A stretch of DNA of 64,000 nucleotides from Embleya scabrispora (GTDB taxonomy: Bacteria > Actinomycetota > Actinomycetes > Streptomycetales > Streptomycetaceae): the NCBI RefSeq assembly GCF_002024165.1, contig NZ_MWQN01000001.1:6634001-6698000 (forward strand), given 5' to 3'. A model generated the notes under the pieces. That model was not told the origin of the DNA, searched no databases, and worked only from the letters and a program-made list of their open reading frames with translations. Every line of letters begins with the position of its first letter. The first letter of the stretch is position 1. A program made the position numbers and the translations under genes. Below are positions 36,953-45,796 of the stretch, in pieces.

Positions 36953-38083
36953 TCAGAGCCAGTTCCGGCGCTTGAAGACCAGGTAGAGGACGGCGCAGAC
37001 CACGAGCATCAGGCCGATCGCGTACGGGTAGCCGTACGCCCAGTGCAGTTCGGGCATGTGGTCGAAGTTCATCCCGTACACGGTGCCGATCAGGGTCGGC
37101 GCGAAGAGGATGGCCGCCCATGCGGAGATCTTCTTGACCTCCTCGTTCTGCGCGTTGCTGGCCGCGGTGAGCTGCTTCATCTCCTCGTTCTGGGCCTGGG
37201 TCACCACCACCGCGTTGACCCGCATGATGCCTTCGAGCAGTTGTCGGAAGCCGACCACGCGCTCCACCGCGATCGTCGCGTGGTCCTGGACGTCGCGCAG
37301 GTAGCGGCGCAGCTCCTCGTCCACGTGGTACTTGTCGAAGCCGGTCGACAGGTCGGCGAGCATGTGCAGCAGCGGGCGGGTCGCGCGCTGGAACTCGATC
37401 ACCTCACGGGAGAGTTCGTAGATGCGCCGGGAGACGTTCGGGGCGCCGAGGAAGGCCTCCGCCTCGATCTCGTCGAGGTCGTTCTGCAGCCCGCCGACGA
37501 CCGGGGCGTAGGCGTCCACGACGCTGTCCAGGATCGCGTAGAGCACCGCCTCCGGGCCCTGGCGCAGGAGTTCGGGCCGCTCCTCCGCCCAGCGGCGCAC
37601 GGCGGACAGGTCGGGGGACTCGGAGTGCCGGACGGTGACCACGAAGTTGCGGCCGAGGAAGACGTGCAACTCGCCGAAGTCGACCTCCTCGACGTCGTCG
37701 AGATAGCGGGCGGCCCGCAGGACGACGAACAGGGTCTCGCCGTAGCGTTCGAGCTTGGGGCGCTGGTGGGCCACGATCGCGTCCTCGACGGCCAGCGCGT
37801 GCAGGTCGAACTCCTGGGCGGCGGAGAGGAGTTGGCTTTCGGTGGGGCGGTACAGGCCGATCCAGGCCATGGCGCCCGGGCGGGCGTGCAGTTCGCGGTA
37901 GGTGTCGGCGAGGGTGGTCGGCGAGGCGACTCGTACCCCCTCGACGTAGATCGCCGTGTCGATCAGGCTGCGCTCGACGGGCGGGGGCTCGGGGGTGTCC
38001 GCCGCGCGGGGGTCCATCGAGCGTTCGGGCGGTTCGGGCGTGCCGTGCCTGCGGGCGCGGAAGGGCAGACGCCGATCGGACAT
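36953..38083 (-). CDS. corA: CorA-family magnesium/cobalt transporter
   Basis: A 376-residue cation channel. A large cytosolic N-terminal domain is followed by the long helix ending LIGTVYGMNFDHMPELHW, which contains the diagnostic GMN motif, and two C-terminal helices. The Tyr and Asn before and in YGMN form the selectivity filter in this family. It ends KRRNWL, as usual for CorA. The ATG at 38083 is chosen over an upstream start at 38128, which adds a Cys/Pro-rich stretch. GGAG is 7-8 bases upstream. Confidence 0.93.
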   Translation of the reverse strand: MSDRRLPFRARRHGTPEPPERSMDPRAADTPEPPPVERSLIDTAIYVEGVRVASPTTLADTYRELHARPGAMAWIGLYRPTESQLLSAAQEFDLHALAVEDAIVAHQRPKLERYGETLFVVLRAARYLDDVEEVDFGELHVFLGRNFVVTVRHSESPDLSAVRRWAEERPELLRQGPEAVLYAILDSVVDAYAPVVGGLQNDLDEIEAEAFLGAPNVSRRIYELSREVIEFQRATRPLLHMLADLSTGFDKYHVDEELRRYLRDVQDHATIAVERVVGFRQLLEGIMRVNAVVVTQAQNEEMKQLTAASNAQNEEVKKISAWAAILFAPTLIGTVYGMNFDHMPELHWAYGYPYAIGLMLVVCAVLYLVFKRRNWL

Positions 38084-38318
38084 GCGGGGCTCCGGGACAC
38101 TGGGCGGCGACGAGCACGGACACCACATCGGGCCGATCGCGCCGGGGGGCGCGGTCGGCCCACCTTCGTATTGTCCATATTTCCGCGCAGATATCGCGTA
38201 TGTATGCCATTCAGGGCATCGCCCGGCGCGGGCCCGTCGAGGTCCGCCGGATCGGGGCCCGGGTCGACCCCGGCCGGGTCGGGGCGGATCGAGGCGTCCC
38301 GATCCGGCCGGGGTCGGG

Positions 38319-39251
38319 CTACGGCAGGACGAACGGTCCCTTGCCCATCTGCTGCCGCACGGTGACCACCGGCGGGTTGACCAGGCCGCGGCGCTGCCAG
38401 TTGGCGCCGTCCACGACCAGGGTGTGCCCGGAGACGAAGCGGGCGTAGGGCGAGGCCAGGAACGTCGCGGCCCAGCCGAGTTCGCGCAGCCGGCCGACGC
38501 GCATGGCGGGTTGGCACGGGTCCTTGTCGTGGGTGCCGGCGAGGTTGCCCTTTATGTCGGCGGTCATGTCCTCGTGCGGGAACAGGCCCGGGACCAGGCC
38601 GTTGACCTGGATCCCGTACGGGCCCCACTCCACCGCCAGGGTCTCGACCATGTTCTTCACCCCCGCCTTGGCCGCCGCGCTGTGCGCGAAGCCGGGGCCA
38701 CCGGTCCAGGCGTAGGACGCGCCGATGTTGACGATCGAGCCGGGGGTGCCCGCCGCCAGGTGTCGGCGGGCGAATTCGCGCGCGCAGAAGTAGGTGCCGT
38801 TGAGGGTGATGTCCACGACCGTGCGCCAGGCGTTGGGCGACATCTCCTCGGCGGGCACGGGGAAGTTGGCCGCGGCGTTGTTGATCAGCACGTCGGGCGG
38901 CCCGAACGACTCGACCGCCGCGTCGAAGGCGGCGGTGATCTGCTCGGGCTCGCGGATGTCGCAGCTCACGGTGCGGACCTTCGCGCCGGTCTCGGCCAGC
39001 GTCTCGCGGGCCGCCGCCAGGTGTTCCTCCTTGCGACTGGCGACGACCAGGTTCGCGCCGAGGCGGGCGAACTCGAGGGCGATCGCCCGGCCCAGGCCGG
39101 TGCCGCCGCCGGTGACGAAGACCGTACGGCCCGCGTAGGTGCCCGCGGGCAGCGCGCTCGCGCCGAGGGCGGGTGGTTCGGGCAGGCCGATGATGCCGTC
39201 GGACGCCCCGCTCGTTTCGCTCGTCCCGCTCGTCCCGGTCGTCTCGGTCAT
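38319..39251 (-). CDS. Short-chain dehydrogenase, 2,4-dienoyl-CoA reductase-like
   Basis: A 310-residue SDR with cofactor motif TGGGTGLG and NNAA. The active-site stretch is GASYAWTGGPGFAHSAAAKAG: Ser is found where classical SDRs have the YxxxK tyrosine, leaving SxxxK, as known for the dienoyl-CoA reductase (DECR) branch. The N-terminus has a low-complexity Thr/Ser run (TGTSGTSETSGASDG) that may not be conserved. It is 3 bases downstream of an enoyl-CoA hydratase gene, which supports a role in beta-oxidation of unsaturated fatty acids. Confidence 0.88.
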   Translation of the reverse strand: MTETTGTSGTSETSGASDGIIGLPEPPALGASALPAGTYAGRTVFVTGGGTGLGRAIALEFARLGANLVVASRKEEHLAAARETLAETGAKVRTVSCDIREPEQITAAFDAAVESFGPPDVLINNAAANFPVPAEEMSPNAWRTVVDITLNGTYFCAREFARRHLAAGTPGSIVNIGASYAWTGGPGFAHSAAAKAGVKNMVETLAVEWGPYGIQVNGLVPGLFPHEDMTADIKGNLAGTHDKDPCQPAMRVGRLRELGWAATFLASPYARFVSGHTLVVDGANWQRRGLVNPPVVTVRQQMGKGPFVLP

Positions 39252-39254
39252 GGG

Positions 39255-40034
39255 TCAGCTCCCCGTGTAGTGGGCGGGCCGCCGTTCGGCGCGCGCGGCG
39301 CGGAACTCGGCGTAGTCGTCCGACTTGTTGACGAACGTCTGGGCGATCAACTCGTCCGCCATCGATGCGCGTACGGCGGGTTCGGCGAGCCGGCCGAGCA
39401 TTCGGCGGGCGGTCTTGATCGTCACGGCCGGCGCGGCGGCGATGCGCTCGGCCATCTCGCGCACGGTGGCGTCCAACGCGTCGGCGGGCACCACGCGCGA
39501 GACGATGCCGTGCGCGTACGCCTCGGCGGCGTCCATCGGCCGCCCGGTCAGCACCAGGTCGGCCGCGACCCCGTGGCCGCAGATCTGGAACAGGCGGGCC
39601 ACCCCGCCGGTGTCCGGGATCACCCCGTGGGTGGTCTCGGGGAGCATGAACCGGGCGCCCTCGGCGGCGACCCGGATGTCGCATAGCAGCGCACGCTGGA
39701 AGGACGCGCCGATCGACCAGCCCCGGCAGGCGACCAGTACCGGCGCGTCCAGGTCGAACAGCTGCTGGATGCCGCGATGGCCGCGCGTCATCAACTCGTG
39801 GTGCGTGTCCTCGACCCGGTGACCGCCGATCGAGGACACGTCGCGGCCGGAGGAGAAGGACTTGCCCTCCCCGCGCCAGATCACCGCCCGGATCTCGGGG
39901 CGTTGCCGCAGTTCGCCGAGGATGCGCCAGAGCAGCGCGTCCATCTCGTCGTCGAACGCGTTGTGCCGGTCCGGGTTGTTGTTGGTGATCGTCGCGATCG
40001 GACCGTCGTAGTCGAGGAGCAGCTTGTCCGCCAT
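39255..40034 (-). CDS. Enoyl-CoA hydratase/isomerase family protein
   Basis: A 259-residue crotonase-fold protein: VIWRGEGKSFSSGRDVSSIG forms the first oxyanion loop, and ACRGWSIGASFQRALLCDIR forms the second oxyanion helix. The Glu usually found in the hydratase pair is partly replaced: LPETTHGVIPDTGGVARLF retains one. The ATG at 40034 is the normal start. First of a two-gene unit with the DECR-like SDR, so it likely acts on enoyl-CoA esters. Confidence 0.9.
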   Translation of the reverse strand: MADKLLLDYDGPIATITNNNPDRHNAFDDEMDALLWRILGELRQRPEIRAVIWRGEGKSFSSGRDVSSIGGHRVEDTHHELMTRGHRGIQQLFDLDAPVLVACRGWSIGASFQRALLCDIRVAAEGARFMLPETTHGVIPDTGGVARLFQICGHGVAADLVLTGRPMDAAEAYAHGIVSRVVPADALDATVREMAERIAAAPAVTIKTARRMLGRLAEPAVRASMADELIAQTFVNKSDDYAEFRAARAERRPAHYTGS

Positions 40035-40202
40035 GACACCCTGGGATATCCCAACGGTGCACAGGAATCGAGAGGCGTGGGCCCGGGGGGCGCGCAAGCG
40101 GCCAAGATCACAGTCGGCCGCGCGCGGGGCGACCGGCCGTGGCCGGTCGCGGGGTCGGCCGTGTGCGGTTCGGCGCCGCGCCGGGTGGGCGGCGGGGCCC
40201 GG

Positions 40203-40589
40203 TCAGGGGTTGCGCTGGGTCAGGCCGTAGAAGTTGCCCTCGTTGTCGCGGAAGGTGGCCCACCACCCCCATTCCTGCTGTGCGGGCTTGTCCGGGAAGT
40301 CGATGCCCCTCGCGCTCAGCTCGGCGTAGGTGCGCTGCACGTCGTCGCAGGTGAACAGGACGTTGTTCAGGCTGCCGACCTTCTCCATGTCGAAGCGCTG
40401 ACTGAACAGGATCAGCGTGATGCCGTCGCCCGGAGCGCGGACCTCGATCCAGCGCGGGCTGCCGGCCTCGCCCATGGGGGTGTCCAGCACCTCCTCGAAG
40501 CCCATCTTCTCCACCCAGAAACGTTTGGCCGCGTCCTGGTCGCTGACGTTGAGCGAGACCTTGCCGACCTGCAATGCGACCTGCGACAT
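40203..40589 (-). CDS. VOC/glyoxalase superfamily protein
   Basis: A 128-residue protein. It begins with KVSLNVSDQDAAKRFWVEKM and ends with WWATFRDNEGNFYGLTQRNP, where the last Glu of the metal site is visible (DNEGN). GAGGGAG lies 7 bases before the ATG. It is related to, but clearly distinct from, the VOC protein at 26305. Function unknown; such proteins may be dioxygenases, isomerases or drug-binding proteins. Confidence 0.85.
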   Translation of the reverse strand: MSQVALQVGKVSLNVSDQDAAKRFWVEKMGFEEVLDTPMGEAGSPRWIEVRAPGDGITLILFSQRFDMEKVGSLNNVLFTCDDVQRTYAELSARGIDFPDKPAQQEWGWWATFRDNEGNFYGLTQRNP

Positions 40590-40631
40590 GCGAACTCCCT
40601 CGGCTGGGGCCACCGGCCGTCGGCGGCCCGG

Positions 40632-41594
40632 CTACCGGTGATCGACCGGCTCGCCGAACAGTGCCTCCTGACCGACCGTCGCAAACAGCCTTCCCGCCGC
40701 GTCGAACAGCCGGCCGTGCACGGTGCCGTGCGTGCCGTGCAGCGTGGTGCCCTCCTGGTCGAACAACCACCATCGGTCGGCGCGGAACGGGCGGTGGAAG
40801 CGGATCGTGTGGTCCAGGCTGGCCCGCGGCATCCAGCGCCCGGCCAGGGTGTCCGCGTGCGGCAGCACCAGCGTGTCGAGGAAGGTCAGGTCGGTCGCGT
40901 AGGCGACGGCGCACGCGTGCAGCAGCGGGTCGTCCGGGAGTTCGCCGTCGGTGCGGCACCACAGCGCGTTGTGCGGCGGGCGGGCGGTGAACGTCTCGTC
41001 CGCCCACGTCGGCGGGTCGACGAAGCGCATGTCGATCGGGTTGTACCGGACCAGGCCCGGTCGACGCAGCGGACCGCGCAGCGTGTCCAGGAGTTGCCCC
41101 AGGGTGGCCAGCGTGTCCGGGGCGGGTGCCGCGGGAGCGCTCGGCGCGTGGTCGAACGGGCTCTCGGGGCGGGTCACCCGGAAGGACGCGACCAGGTGCA
41201 CGACGATCCTGTCGCCCTGGAGCACGTCGACCCGGCGGTGGCTGAGCGTGCGTCCCTGGAGGGTCCGGGTGACCCGGTAGGTCAGCGGCAACGTCGCGTC
41301 GGCCGGCCGCAGGAACGAGGCGTGCAGCGAATGCGGTACCCGGTCCGCGTCGACCGTGGCCCCGGCGGCGGCCAGCGCCTGGGCCACGAGCCAACCGCCG
41401 AACACTCGGAAGGCGTCCGGATCGGGACTTTTCCCCTCGAAAAGATCGAACTTGAGTCCACTGGGCTCAAGTTTCTCGGGATTGAGTGTGGAAGGCTCAA
41501 CTTCGATGGCCCCCGGTCCACTACGCTCGACCTCCTCGGGCCTGAGTCTGGTGGGCTCAACTTCTGCGACGAATCGGTCGACGGCGCTGCTCAT
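40632..41594 (-). CDS. TesB-type acyl-CoA thioesterase with N-terminal repeat
   Basis: A 320-residue double-hotdog thioesterase. The first hotdog has RVFGGWLVAQALAAAGATV and LHASFLRPADATLPLTYRV; the second has MPRASLDHTIRFHRPFRADR, with the catalytic Asp/His pair in LDHT. It hydrolyses acyl-CoA. Upstream of the first conserved part (DLFEGKSPDPD) there are two 20-residue imperfect repeats, EVEPTRLRPEEVERSGPGAI and EVEPSTLNPEKLEPSGLKFD, from a 60-bp DNA duplication. An ATG at 41594 starts the gene. It diverges from an MFS gene. Confidence 0.88.
   Translation of the reverse strand: MSSAVDRFVAEVEPTRLRPEEVERSGPGAIEVEPSTLNPEKLEPSGLKFDLFEGKSPDPDAFRVFGGWLVAQALAAAGATVDADRVPHSLHASFLRPADATLPLTYRVTRTLQGRTLSHRRVDVLQGDRIVVHLVASFRVTRPESPFDHAPSAPAAPAPDTLATLGQLLDTLRGPLRRPGLVRYNPIDMRFVDPPTWADETFTARPPHNALWCRTDGELPDDPLLHACAVAYATDLTFLDTLVLPHADTLAGRWMPRASLDHTIRFHRPFRADRWWLFDQEGTTLHGTHGTVHGRLFDAAGRLFATVGQEALFGEPVDHR
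41445..41564 (-). repeat. Two-copy 60-bp tandem repeat inside the TesB gene
   Basis: The copies are 41445-41504 and 41505-41564. Matches are concentrated in the half ending GGCTCAACTTC on the + strand. The encoded 20-residue units share about 10 positions. The unit is a multiple of 3, so the reading frame is kept. Confidence 0.7.
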
Positions 41595-41651
41595 GGCTGC
41601 AAGTAGAGCAATGACGGGCGCGACACCGACGACGAGGGGCGTGGTGAAGGC

Positions 41652-42893
41652 GTGGCGTGGAGTGGGGTAGCGGTGTTCCGGGACCGCAACGCGGGCCTGT
41701 ACCTGAGCGGGGTGGTGATCTCCGGTTTCGGCAGCAGCGCGATGACCCTGGTCGCGGGGGTCTGGGCCAAGTCGCTCACCGGATCGGACAGCATCGCCGC
41801 ACTGATGGCACTCGGCGTGTTCGCGCCGACCCTGCTCGGCCCGCTGCTCGGCGCGTTCGCGGACCGATGGCCGGCCAAACGGCTGCTCGTGGCGGTCAAC
41901 ACGATGCTCGCCGTACTGCTCACCGCCACCCTCACCGTGCGGTCCGAGGCGCAGGTGTGGATCCTGTTCGCGGTGATGCTCGGCTACGGCTTCGGCTTCG
42001 TGCTGATCGACGCGGCGGAGTCGACCGCGCTTTCCGCGGCGGTCGCGCCGGGCATCCTCGGCGATCTGAACGGGCTGCGGCTCAGCGCCTCCGAGGGCAT
42101 GAAACTGATCGCCCCGCTCGCGGGCGCGGGCCTGTTCGCGTGGTCGGGCGGACACACCGTCGCACTGCTCGACGCCGGCACGTTCGTGCTCGCGGCAGGG
42201 GTGTTCACGCTGATGCGCTTCGAACAGCCCGTGCGGGAACGGACGGCGAACGGATGGGTCGCGGAGACCTCGGAAGGGGTGCGCCACCTGTGGGCGAACC
42301 GTCCGCTGCGCCGCCTGGTGGTCGCCGGCGGGCTGGCGATGGTGGTGTCGGGGATCAGTGGCGGGGCGATCTACGCCGTGGTCGACGAGGGGCTCGGCCG
42401 CTCGCCCGAGTTCGCCGGGGTCCTGTACATGGCCCAGGGCGCGGGCTCGGTGGCGGCGGGGTTGGCGGCCGGCGCGCTGATCCGACGGCTGGGCGCGAAG
42501 GGGTTCGCGGTGCTCGGCCTGGTGTTGTTCGCCATCGCGGTGGGGCTGCGGGCGCTGCCGTGGCTGCCCGCGGTGGTGACCGGCAGTGTGCTGAACGGGT
42601 TCGGGTTGCCGGCGGTGCACGTGGCGGCGATGACCGTGCTGCAGCGGGAGACGCCGGCACATCTGGTGGGCCGGGTCGCGGCGACGGCCGGGACGATCAT
42701 GTTCGCGCCCACCGCGTTCGCCGTGCTCGGCGTGGCGGGTCTGTTGATCGTGGTGGACTATCGGCTCATCCTGCTCGGGGCCGCGGCGCTGGGTGTGCTG
42801 GTCGCGCTGTACTGCGCGGCGGGACGCGGGGAGGCGGGGCCGGTGGAGGAGGCGACGCCGGCGACCGCGCCGGAGGATTCGCGGCATATGTGA
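41652..42893 (+). CDS. MFS transporter
   Basis: A 413-residue carrier with about 12 membrane segments, e.g. GVFAPTLLGPLLGAFADRWP (motif A region: FADRWPAKRLL), LGLVLFAIAVGLRALPWLPA and LVGRVAATAGTIMFAPTAFA. The arrangement matches the DHA3-type (MefA-like) efflux group in actinomycetes. The GTG at 41652 follows GGTGAAGG. It diverges from the TesB gene with a 57-base gap and has no adjacent regulator. The substrate is unknown. Confidence 0.88.
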   Translation: MAWSGVAVFRDRNAGLYLSGVVISGFGSSAMTLVAGVWAKSLTGSDSIAALMALGVFAPTLLGPLLGAFADRWPAKRLLVAVNTMLAVLLTATLTVRSEAQVWILFAVMLGYGFGFVLIDAAESTALSAAVAPGILGDLNGLRLSASEGMKLIAPLAGAGLFAWSGGHTVALLDAGTFVLAAGVFTLMRFEQPVRERTANGWVAETSEGVRHLWANRPLRRLVVAGGLAMVVSGISGGAIYAVVDEGLGRSPEFAGVLYMAQGAGSVAAGLAAGALIRRLGAKGFAVLGLVLFAIAVGLRALPWLPAVVTGSVLNGFGLPAVHVAAMTVLQRETPAHLVGRVAATAGTIMFAPTAFAVLGVAGLLIVVDYRLILLGAAALGVLVALYCAAGRGEAGPVEEATPATAPEDSRHM

Positions 42894-42942
42894 CGTACGC
42901 ATGTCCTAGGTGTCGGGCATTCCGCCACCTACGATGATCCGC

Positions 42943-43197
42943 ATGTATGAAGCGGCGGAAATCCCGGCGGAGCTGATTGCCCTTCAGCGGGACCGCGACC
43001 ACGCGGCCGAGGTGGTCACCACCTTCGCGCGCGAGAACCCGGGGCGGTTGGACGCCGAACTGACCCGGCAGTGGTCGGCGGCGGTGCGTGCGGAACGCAA
43101 CGCCATACACGCGCTGCACGCGCACCCGATGATGGTGCTGGGGCCGAACCGGTTCAAGGTCATGCGCGCGCTGCGGGCGGCGGCCCGGCTGTCCTGA
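42943..43197 (+). CDS. Small conserved-looking hypothetical protein
   Basis: An 84-residue, largely helical protein with no recognised domain. It begins MYEAAEIPAELIALQRDRDH and has the core RQWSAAVRAERNAIHALHAH. A -10-like TACGAT (42930-42935) ends 7 bases before the ATG, so the transcript may be leaderless. A longer form from 42910 is possible. Third positions are almost all G or C, which supports coding. Confidence 0.65.
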   Translation: MYEAAEIPAELIALQRDRDHAAEVVTTFARENPGRLDAELTRQWSAAVRAERNAIHALHAHPMMVLGPNRFKVMRALRAAARLS

Positions 43198-43246
43198 CGA
43201 CGGTCCGGGCCGGACAGGGGCAAGAGGGTGCCGGACCGGACCGTCG
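43198..43246. terminator. Hairpin terminator between convergent genes
   Basis: CGACGGTCCGG (43198-43208) and CCGGACCGTCG (43236-43246) are perfect 11-bp arms with a 27-base loop. The sequence begins right after the stop of the small gene and ends 12 bases before the GNAT stop. Confidence 0.65.
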
Positions 43247-43257
43247 AACCCCGAAGG

Positions 43258-43725
43258 CTACGCGCCCGGTCCGACATCCAGACTCCGCTCGAACCGCATC
43301 CGGTCCCGACCGGGGCCGTCCAGGTCCGTGACCGGGCCGTGCACGGTGAAGCCCATCGCCGTGTGGAAGCGGATCGAACCGGTGTTGCCCGGCCCGGTGA
43401 TCGCCCGCACCCGGACCCGCCCGGCCGCCCGCGCGAGCGCGAGGAAGCGCTCGTACAACGCGGCCGCCAGGCCCGATCGGCGCAGGTCCGGGCGGATGCC
43501 GACGAAGTGGATGTACGCCTCGTCGACGCGCGCGGGCGAGAGCAGGCCGATCAGGAAGCCGCCGAGCCCGTCGACGTCCTCGGCGAGCAGGCTCGTGGTG
43601 TGGAAGTGGTCCAGGAACAGGCGGGGCAGGGCGGCGGTCATCGGCCGGCCCCACCAGTCGTCGACGACCGCGACGATGGCGTCGTAGTCGTCGGCGCGGG
43701 CGCTGCGGATCGTCGGAGCGGTCAT
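43258..43725 (-). CDS. GNAT-family N-acetyltransferase
   Basis: A 155-residue acetyltransferase. The acetyl-CoA loop is GIRPDLRRSGLAAALYERFL, and the late motif is NTGSIRFHTAMGF. The substrate is unknown. Its ATG overlaps the stop of the upstream GlxA-type regulator gene by 4 bases, so the regulator may control it. Confidence 0.88.
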   Translation of the reverse strand: MTAPTIRSARADDYDAIVAVVDDWWGRPMTAALPRLFLDHFHTTSLLAEDVDGLGGFLIGLLSPARVDEAYIHFVGIRPDLRRSGLAAALYERFLALARAAGRVRVRAITGPGNTGSIRFHTAMGFTVHGPVTDLDGPGRDRMRFERSLDVGPGA

Positions 43726-44690
43726 GCGGTGGCGCTCCCGGGGCAGAAGGTCCGGCGATAGTTCTGCGGTGTGGTGCCGCGGCGGCGGAGGAAGTGGTGG
43801 CGCAGGGTCGCCGCGCTGCCGAAACCGGAGCGCTCCGCGACCGCGTCGATCGACAGTGCGGTCTCCTCCAGCAACTCCTGGGCGAGCAGCACCCGTTGCG
43901 CGATGAGCCAGTCGTAGGGCGTGGTGCCGGTCTCCTGCTGGAATCGGCGGGCGAAGGTGCGCGGGGACATCAGCGCGTGCTCGGCCATGCGCTCGACGGT
44001 CAGGTCCCGGGCCAGGCGCTCCGTCATCCAGGCGAGCGTGGCCTGCAGCGGGCTGGCGGTCGGCCCGGGCAGCGGGCGGGCGATGTATTGCGCCTGGCCG
44101 CCCTCGCGGTGCGGCGGTACGACCATGCGGCGGGCGATCGCGTTGGCGACCCGGCTGCCGTCCTCCAGGCGGACCAGGTGCAGGCAGGCGTCGATCCCGG
44201 CGGCGGTGCCGGCGCTGGTGATCACCCGGCGGTCCTCGACGTAGAGCACGTCGGGCTCGACGATGGCCCGGGGGAACAGCCGGGCCAGGCGGTCGGTGTA
44301 CTTCCAGTGCGAGGTGCAGCGGCGGCCGTCGAGCAGGCCCGCCCGGGCCAGGGTGAACGCGCCGGTGCACACGCTCATGATCCACGCGCCCCGGGCCTCG
44401 GCCGCCCGCAGCGTGTCCAGGAGCACCGGGTCGGAGGCCACCTGTTCGTCGTGCTCGACGCCGGCCGGGATGGCGATCAGGTCGGCGTCGGCGACCCGGT
44501 CGAGGCCGTGTTCGGCGTACAGGTCGTAGCCGGCCTTGGCGCGCACCCGGCCGGGGGTGGCCGCGCAGACCGCGAAGTCGTAGACCGGGCAGCCCTCCTC
44601 GCTTCGGTCGATGCCGAACACCTCGCACAGCACCCCGAGTTCGAAGGGTGCGACCCCGTCCTGGACGATCACGACCACGTTGCGCAGCAT
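43722..44690 (-). CDS. GlxA-type regulator (DJ-1/PfpI plus AraC HTH)
   Basis: A 322-residue protein. The N-terminal DJ-1/PfpI domain (NVVVIVQDGVAPFELGVLCE) has the nucleophile-elbow region MSVCTGAFTLARAGLLDGR, with Cys present. The C-terminal AraC double HTH is ERMAEHALMSPRTFARRFQ, then DAVAERSGFGSAATLRHHFL. This is the widespread GlxA/FtrA type of regulator. It is operonic with the GNAT gene. Confidence 0.92.
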   Translation of the reverse strand: MLRNVVVIVQDGVAPFELGVLCEVFGIDRSEEGCPVYDFAVCAATPGRVRAKAGYDLYAEHGLDRVADADLIAIPAGVEHDEQVASDPVLLDTLRAAEARGAWIMSVCTGAFTLARAGLLDGRRCTSHWKYTDRLARLFPRAIVEPDVLYVEDRRVITSAGTAAGIDACLHLVRLEDGSRVANAIARRMVVPPHREGGQAQYIARPLPGPTASPLQATLAWMTERLARDLTVERMAEHALMSPRTFARRFQQETGTTPYDWLIAQRVLLAQELLEETALSIDAVAERSGFGSAATLRHHFLRRRGTTPQNYRRTFCPGSATA

Positions 44691-44805
44691 GCGTCCAGGA
44701 TGCCGGCGCGATGATCGCGGGGACAGAGGGTCGATGGCAGGATGTTGCGGTAATCAGGCAGTCCGGCCACTCGATGCATGTGCAAGCAAATGGCATGCTC
44801 GGGGT

Positions 44806-44919
44806 ATGACAGTTCTGGCGATTTTCCTGGTGATCACGGTGATTCTCGGTGTGCTGTCCGCCCTGGGGCGGTCGGCCGATACGCGCGACGGGGGCAAGAC
44901 CCGGTCGTGGCACCACTGA
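44806..44919 (+). CDS. Very small predicted membrane protein
   Basis: A 37-residue ORF beginning with a single hydrophobic helix (VLAIFLVITVILGVLSALG) and ending in a polar tail (RSADTRDGGKTRSWHH). GGGG lies 3 bases before the ATG, so the ribosome site is weak. Presence of a hairpin after the stop and a clear helix-plus-charged-tail design support a real product, but its small size makes this uncertain. Confidence 0.45.
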   Translation: MTVLAIFLVITVILGVLSALGRSADTRDGGKTRSWHH

Positions 44920-44950
44920 TGCGGTCCGGCGCGGGGCCGGACATGCGAAA

Positions 44951-44986
44951 CGCGCGCCCGGACGGGGGGACCCGGCCGGGCGCGCG
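44951..44986. terminator. Strong bidirectional hairpin
   Basis: CGCGCGCCCGG (44951-44961) and CCGGGCGCGCG (44976-44986) form an 11-bp perfect stem with a 14-base loop. GCGAAA and TTTCGC extend it outside an asymmetric bulge. It lies between convergent small genes (44919 and 45006). Confidence 0.7.
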
Positions 44987-45005
44987 TGGTGTTTCGCGCG
45001 CTCGA

Positions 45006-45374
45006 TCAGCTGCGGCGCTTGAGGGCGCGCCAGACGAAGTAGAGGATGATCGCGAGCACGATGATGCCGATGATCGCGAAGATGAACTTCCCGGCCTTCT
45101 TGAAGAAGCCCTTCTTCTTTTTCTTGGTCTTCTTGGTCGGGTGCAGCTGCGGGACGGAGGCCGGCTGGGCGGCGGTTCGAGCGGAGGTGTCCGCGACCGT
45201 GTGCACACCGGTCGACACCCCGGTCGAGGCGAGCGAGGTCTGCGTCGAGGCGGACGAGACCTGACGCACCTGAGCCCGGTCGGGCGCGGCCTGTGCGGGC
45301 GCCGCGGTCAGGACCGCCGCGAACACGGCGAGCAGGATCGGACCGGCGAGACGCCGAAGAAAACGTTGAACCAT
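45006..45374 (-). CDS. Secreted-type small protein with Lys-rich stretch and C-terminal helix
   Basis: A 122-residue protein of unknown function. It has an N-terminal signal (RRLAGPILLAVFAAVLTAAPAQA), a Ser/Thr/Ala-rich middle, a lysine cluster (KKTKKKKKGFFKKAGKF) and a C-terminal membrane helix (IFAIIGIIVLAIILYFVWRAL). The design suggests a small surface-anchored protein, positive-inside at the C-terminal helix. Start choice: the ATG at 45374 places the signal near the N-terminus; upstream starts up to 45557 exist. Confidence 0.6.
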   Translation of the reverse strand: MVQRFLRRLAGPILLAVFAAVLTAAPAQAAPDRAQVRQVSSASTQTSLASTGVSTGVHTVADTSARTAAQPASVPQLHPTKKTKKKKKGFFKKAGKFIFAIIGIIVLAIILYFVWRALKRRS

Positions 45375-45796
45375 CTGACAAGCCCCCATTTCGAACCCCG
45401 CGGAACACGCGCCTCGCGGTGTCGCCCCGGCCCCGTGGTGGGCCGATGGCGGGACGAAGCTACCCGACGCGCCAATGTTCACGTACGAAAAAGGGTCAAG
45501 ATTTGGTTTGGGCGCCCCCCATGCGACACGTGTCAACGCGGCTTCCGCTACGCTCACGCCTCATCAGGTTGTGGTGGCCCGTTCGCCGGTGAGGGGTGAA
45601 CGGGCCTCCCAATTCCTCTGCCCGGGGCGACTTTTGCCTTGCCGGCGTTGTGCTCGTGGCGTTGATAAAGCCCCAGGTCGGGCCGGTGCCACCGAAGGAA
45701 TCCGCTGCCTGCACCCCACTCGTTGTGCGTCCGTGCGATGCCACCCGCCGGGTCCGACAGTGCGGCGGTGGGCGCGGCCGGCGATCGGGTGGCCTG
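45375..45796. other. Intergenic region, 422 bases, less GC-rich
   Basis: It lies upstream of the small secreted protein gene and downstream of the toxin-like gene. It holds a GACACGTGTC palindrome (45525-45534) and a TTGACC element on the minus strand (about 45491-45496) that may be the promoter of the small secreted protein. No gene is convincing; ORFs in this stretch have poor codon bias. Confidence 0.5.
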
